A DNA stretch of 64,000 nucleotides from Fibrobacterota bacterium (GTDB lineage: Bacteria > Fibrobacterota > Chitinivibrionia > Chitinivibrionales > Chitinispirillaceae). The notes beneath the pieces were generated by a model. It was given only the letters and a program-made list of their open reading frames with translations, was not told the DNA's origin and did not search any database. This document shows, in pieces, positions 61,892 to 64,000 of the stretch (the stretch's first letter is position 1; every line of letters starts with the position of its first letter). Position numbers and translations under genes: made by a program. Where the stretch lies: NCBI GenBank assembly GCA_023436145.1, contig JAEZKP010000031.1:124001-188000 (forward strand), given 5' to 3'.

Positions 61892-62812
61892 CTACAGCTC
61901 ATTGATATAAAGAGGCTTGTAGCCACGATATTTGTTAGCAAAATAATTTATGAGAATAACCTCTGTTCGTTTATTTGGTGCGATATTGATTATCAGCCTG
62001 TCGGCAAAGAGCCTGCTCATGTGTAATCCCCTGCCTGAATCATCCAGTAATCCTTCACCGGTGATCTGACGGTCAATTTTATAAAGAACAGTTTCCTTGG
62101 TAAGCCGCCCCTTCAGATCAGTCACTGAAACGGCATACTTTTCACGATCATAACCGCATTCCAGATAAATATATTCATCAGGTTCCAGGTCGATGTCTGT
62201 AAATTCCTGATACTTTTCTGTTCCATCATCCCGCAACGGAGCATGATAGATTGCATTAGTGATGATTTCATCCAATATCAGTTTCATATCTCCGCAGGTA
62301 CCAAACTTCTCTACAAAAAGCTCTATTATACTCTCGCGGATATCTCTGGCCTGACGTGAAGATTTTATTACATGTTTTTCCATCACCATGCCATCATCCA
62401 GTAAATACCGGTCCAGGCCGAAAATATCACCCGTTAAAAGCCCGTAAATAAGTGAATCCAGTTCGGCAAAATTAAATGGAACAGTTTTGGGAATTATATT
62501 GGTAATCTCATAATCTTTGGCAATGGTAATATATTCATCAATGTTGTAAGCAGTAATCAGAGCTGTTCTGGTACCCTTATACTTTGAACGGACCTCTTTT
62601 AATAACTCCGGACCACTCATTCCAGGCATGTTGATATCAGAGATGACCAGATCATACTTTTTCTGCTCAAGAAGCTCCAAAGCATTCTCCCCAGTATCAG
62701 CAGTATCCAGTTCATACCTGTTTTCCAGAAAATCCACCAGCATCATCCGTATGGCTTTCTCATCATCCACGACAAGAATTCTGTACGGTAATCTGTCATT
62801 TACTTTTACCAT
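61892..62812 (-). CDS. Receiver domain fused to RsbW-like ATPase
   Basis: This 306-residue protein has a receiver domain (about 10-125: LVVDDEKAIRMML, phospho-Asp in LVISDINMPGMSGP near 61, ALITAYN). After a linker comes a GHKL ATPase domain (about 155-300) with KLILDEIITNAIYHA near 183 and GEGLLDDSGRGLHMSRLFAD near 257. This ATPase resembles anti-sigma-type HATPase_c_2 rather than a sensor kinase, and no HisKA is present. It could be an anti-sigma-like or kinase output switched by phosphorylation. It lies 24 bases after the histidine kinase, so they form a two-component pair. Confidence 0.9.
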   Translation of the reverse strand: MVKVNDRLPYRILVVDDEKAIRMMLVDFLENRYELDTADTGENALELLEQKKYDLVISDINMPGMSGPELLKEVRSKYKGTRTALITAYNIDEYITIAKDYEITNIIPKTVPFNFAELDSLIYGLLTGDIFGLDRYLLDDGMVMEKHVIKSSRQARDIRESIIELFVEKFGTCGDMKLILDEIITNAIYHAPLRDDGTEKYQEFTDIDLEPDEYIYLECGYDREKYAVSVTDLKGRLTKETVLYKIDRQITGEGLLDDSGRGLHMSRLFADRLIINIAPNKRTEVILINYFANKYRGYKPLYINEL

Positions 62813-62836
62813 CAGTGAATACCACCTTCTGTTTAG

Positions 62837-64000
62837 TTAAATTGAATCGACATATCCTTTTCGTTCAATCGGAAGTACGATTGAAAAAACAGTTACTTCA
62901 TCGATACAGTCAAAAAAAATTCTTCCCCCATGCTCCTCGATTATCTTGTGAGAGATACTCAAGCCCAGACCTGTGCCCTGTCCTGGTGGCCTGGTACTGA
63001 AGAAGGGATCGAATATTCTTGACCGGTTTATCTCAGGAATTCCAGTACCATTATCACTTATGGTCACCAGTACATTCTGATCATCATGAAGTTGTGTGGA
63101 AATAAGCAGCAGGCCACTGTAGATTATATTATTCTGAAGACACAACTTCTTTTTTTCCAATATCGACTGGATAGCATTGGAAACGATATTTATAATTACC
63201 TGCTCAATTTTAGCAGGATCACAGTGAATCAGAGGCAAAGATTCCTCAAAATTGTAACGCTGATGAATTTCATTCATTCCCGGATAATGAATAATTTCAA
63301 CCGCTTTGAGTATCAACGAATTAATGCTTATCAGAACGCTTGTACTATCCGCTTTACGGGAAAGATAAAGAAGATCACGCATTATACTGGTCGCCCGAGC
63401 AGATGATTCTAAAATCGCCTTGACTCTTTCGATTCCCCTATCATTTAGACCGTATTTTTCAGGCATATCAAGCAGATTGACTGCCATGCCGGAAATTCCA
63501 GACAGAGGATTATTCATCTCATGAGCTATCCCTGCAGTCATGATTCCTATACTGGCCAGTTTTTCCGATCGAATCAGCTGATCTGTAATACGTTTTTCAT
63601 CAGTTACTTCTCTTGTAAATTCAATTACATGTACTATTCTGCCCGTCTCATCTGAAACCGGGTAAGTTTTCATTTCAAAAAATTTATTCTCATCAGCATC
63701 CTTAATACGGATACCTTTACGTGAGATGACTTCTCCGGAAATAAACGTCCTGGATGCGGGGCATTCTGAACATATTGAATCCCTTTTCCAGAAAACCTCA
63801 TAACAACGTCTTCCAAGCAGTTTCTTTATTGGCTGTCCAACCAGTGTTGCATACCTTTTGTTCACCCGCATAATGGTGAAATTTCTGTCCAGTATGCATA
63901 TAGCCTCAGTGATTGCATCAAAAACAGTTTCCAGCTCTTTTTTACTGATCCTGATCTGCTCATCCAAAGAGACTTTTACTGAAGAATCAGCGGCTGAATC
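62837..64000 (-). CDS. PAS sensor histidine kinase, 5' end outside window
   Basis: The frame is open to the right edge, so the true start may be outside; a TTG at 63967 could also serve. Order: PAS (about residues 12-125 of the visible part, with a Cys-rich RRCYEVFWKRDSICSECP segment), HisKA with the phospho-His in AGIAHEMNNPLSGISG, and HATPase_c. The ATPase has VINIVSNAIQS, ISDNGTGI and GTGLGLSISHKIIEEHGG. It has no visible membrane span and is likely cytoplasmic. It is the cognate kinase of the receiver-ATPase protein downstream. The Cys cluster in the PAS domain might bind a metal or sense redox state. Confidence 0.9.
   Translation of the reverse strand, partial: DSAADSSVKVSLDEQIRISKKELETVFDAITEAICILDRNFTIMRVNKRYATLVGQPIKKLLGRRCYEVFWKRDSICSECPASRTFISGEVISRKGIRIKDADENKFFEMKTYPVSDETGRIVHVIEFTREVTDEKRITDQLIRSEKLASIGIMTAGIAHEMNNPLSGISGMAVNLLDMPEKYGLNDRGIERVKAILESSARATSIMRDLLYLSRKADSTSVLISINSLILKAVEIIHYPGMNEIHQRYNFEESLPLIHCDPAKIEQVIINIVSNAIQSILEKKKLCLQNNIIYSGLLLISTQLHDDQNVLVTISDNGTGIPEINRSRIFDPFFSTRPPGQGTGLGLSISHKIIEEHGGRIFFDCIDEVTVFSIVLPIERKGYVDSI

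Overview
The window is one stretch of a bacterial chromosome with no rRNA, tRNA, CRISPR array or intact insertion sequence that I can recognise. Three family signatures point to Fibrobacterota (the Fibrobacter / Chitinispirillum side). These are a secreted fibro-slime (PA14-like) protein, two TIGR02147-family proteins (a family I know mainly from Fibrobacter), and secreted or outer-membrane proteins with Por-type C-terminal tails, including a GH5 cellulase with a CBM6. The assignment is an inference from gene content. The respiratory genes suggest a microaerobic organism rather than a strict fermenter.

Layout. 1-2248: 3' part of a reverse-strand NRPS-like gene. 2785-6554: exported SagB-type nitroreductase, a small unknown protein, and a membrane PAS histidine kinase coupled to a 3-TM protein. 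6559-10979: reverse-strand MacAB-TolC-like tripartite exporter. 11124-23806: isoprenoid and redox block (DUF1622, prenyl diphosphate synthase, UbiA, FAD/Fe-S dehydrogenase, DUF1990, SDR, GH15, small membrane protein, PoxB-like ThDP enzyme, enolase-superfamily enzyme). 23948-34158: a ten-gene respiratory operon joining an alternative complex III (actB, an actC-actD fusion, actF, pentaheme actA, an actE-like cytochrome) to a cbb3-type oxidase (ccoN, a ccoO-cytochrome c fusion, a ccoQ-like protein) plus two small unknown membrane proteins. 34180-37293: fibro-slime protein and OmpA-family barrel protein. 37294-39589: gene graveyard with a frameshifted small gene, a satD-DUF3307 deletion scar behind a twin operator, and a coding fragment split by a 55-bp palindromic element. 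39590-42081 and 47961-52023: two TIGR02147 + lipoprotein operons. Between and after them lie a beta-repeat protein, the GH5 cellulase, an exported peroxiredoxin, GtrA, a SpoIIAA-like protein, a single-domain response regulator, a methyltransferase, a barrel/lipoprotein pair and a SlyD-like FKBP. 57716-61764: reverse-strand polyamine operon (speD, speE, decarboxylase, a second speE, perhaps a 59-aa membrane protein). 61892-64000: a histidine kinase with a receiver-ATPase protein.

How the genes work together. The 24-34 kb operon should oxidise quinol through the Act complex and pass electrons through c-type haems directly to the oxygen-reducing CcoN subunit; joint transcription suggests a supercomplex. 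The 11-24 kb block holds a short-range route for making and attaching a prenyl chain, next to flavin and thiamine enzymes that could feed the quinone pool. Surface and secreted functions dominate 34-56 kb.

Best candidate for something undescribed: the TIGR02147-lipoprotein module. It occurs twice, both times with a 4-bp ATGA overlap and with a shared AGxxTExTN motif just after the lipidated Cys. Other strong observations are the Act/cbb3 hybrid with its gene fusions, a 14-bp-arm hairpin inside actB, the 55-bp element whose removal restores a reading frame, the satDE scar, and an orphan 5' stub of a PoxB-like gene fused onto the prenyl synthase start.
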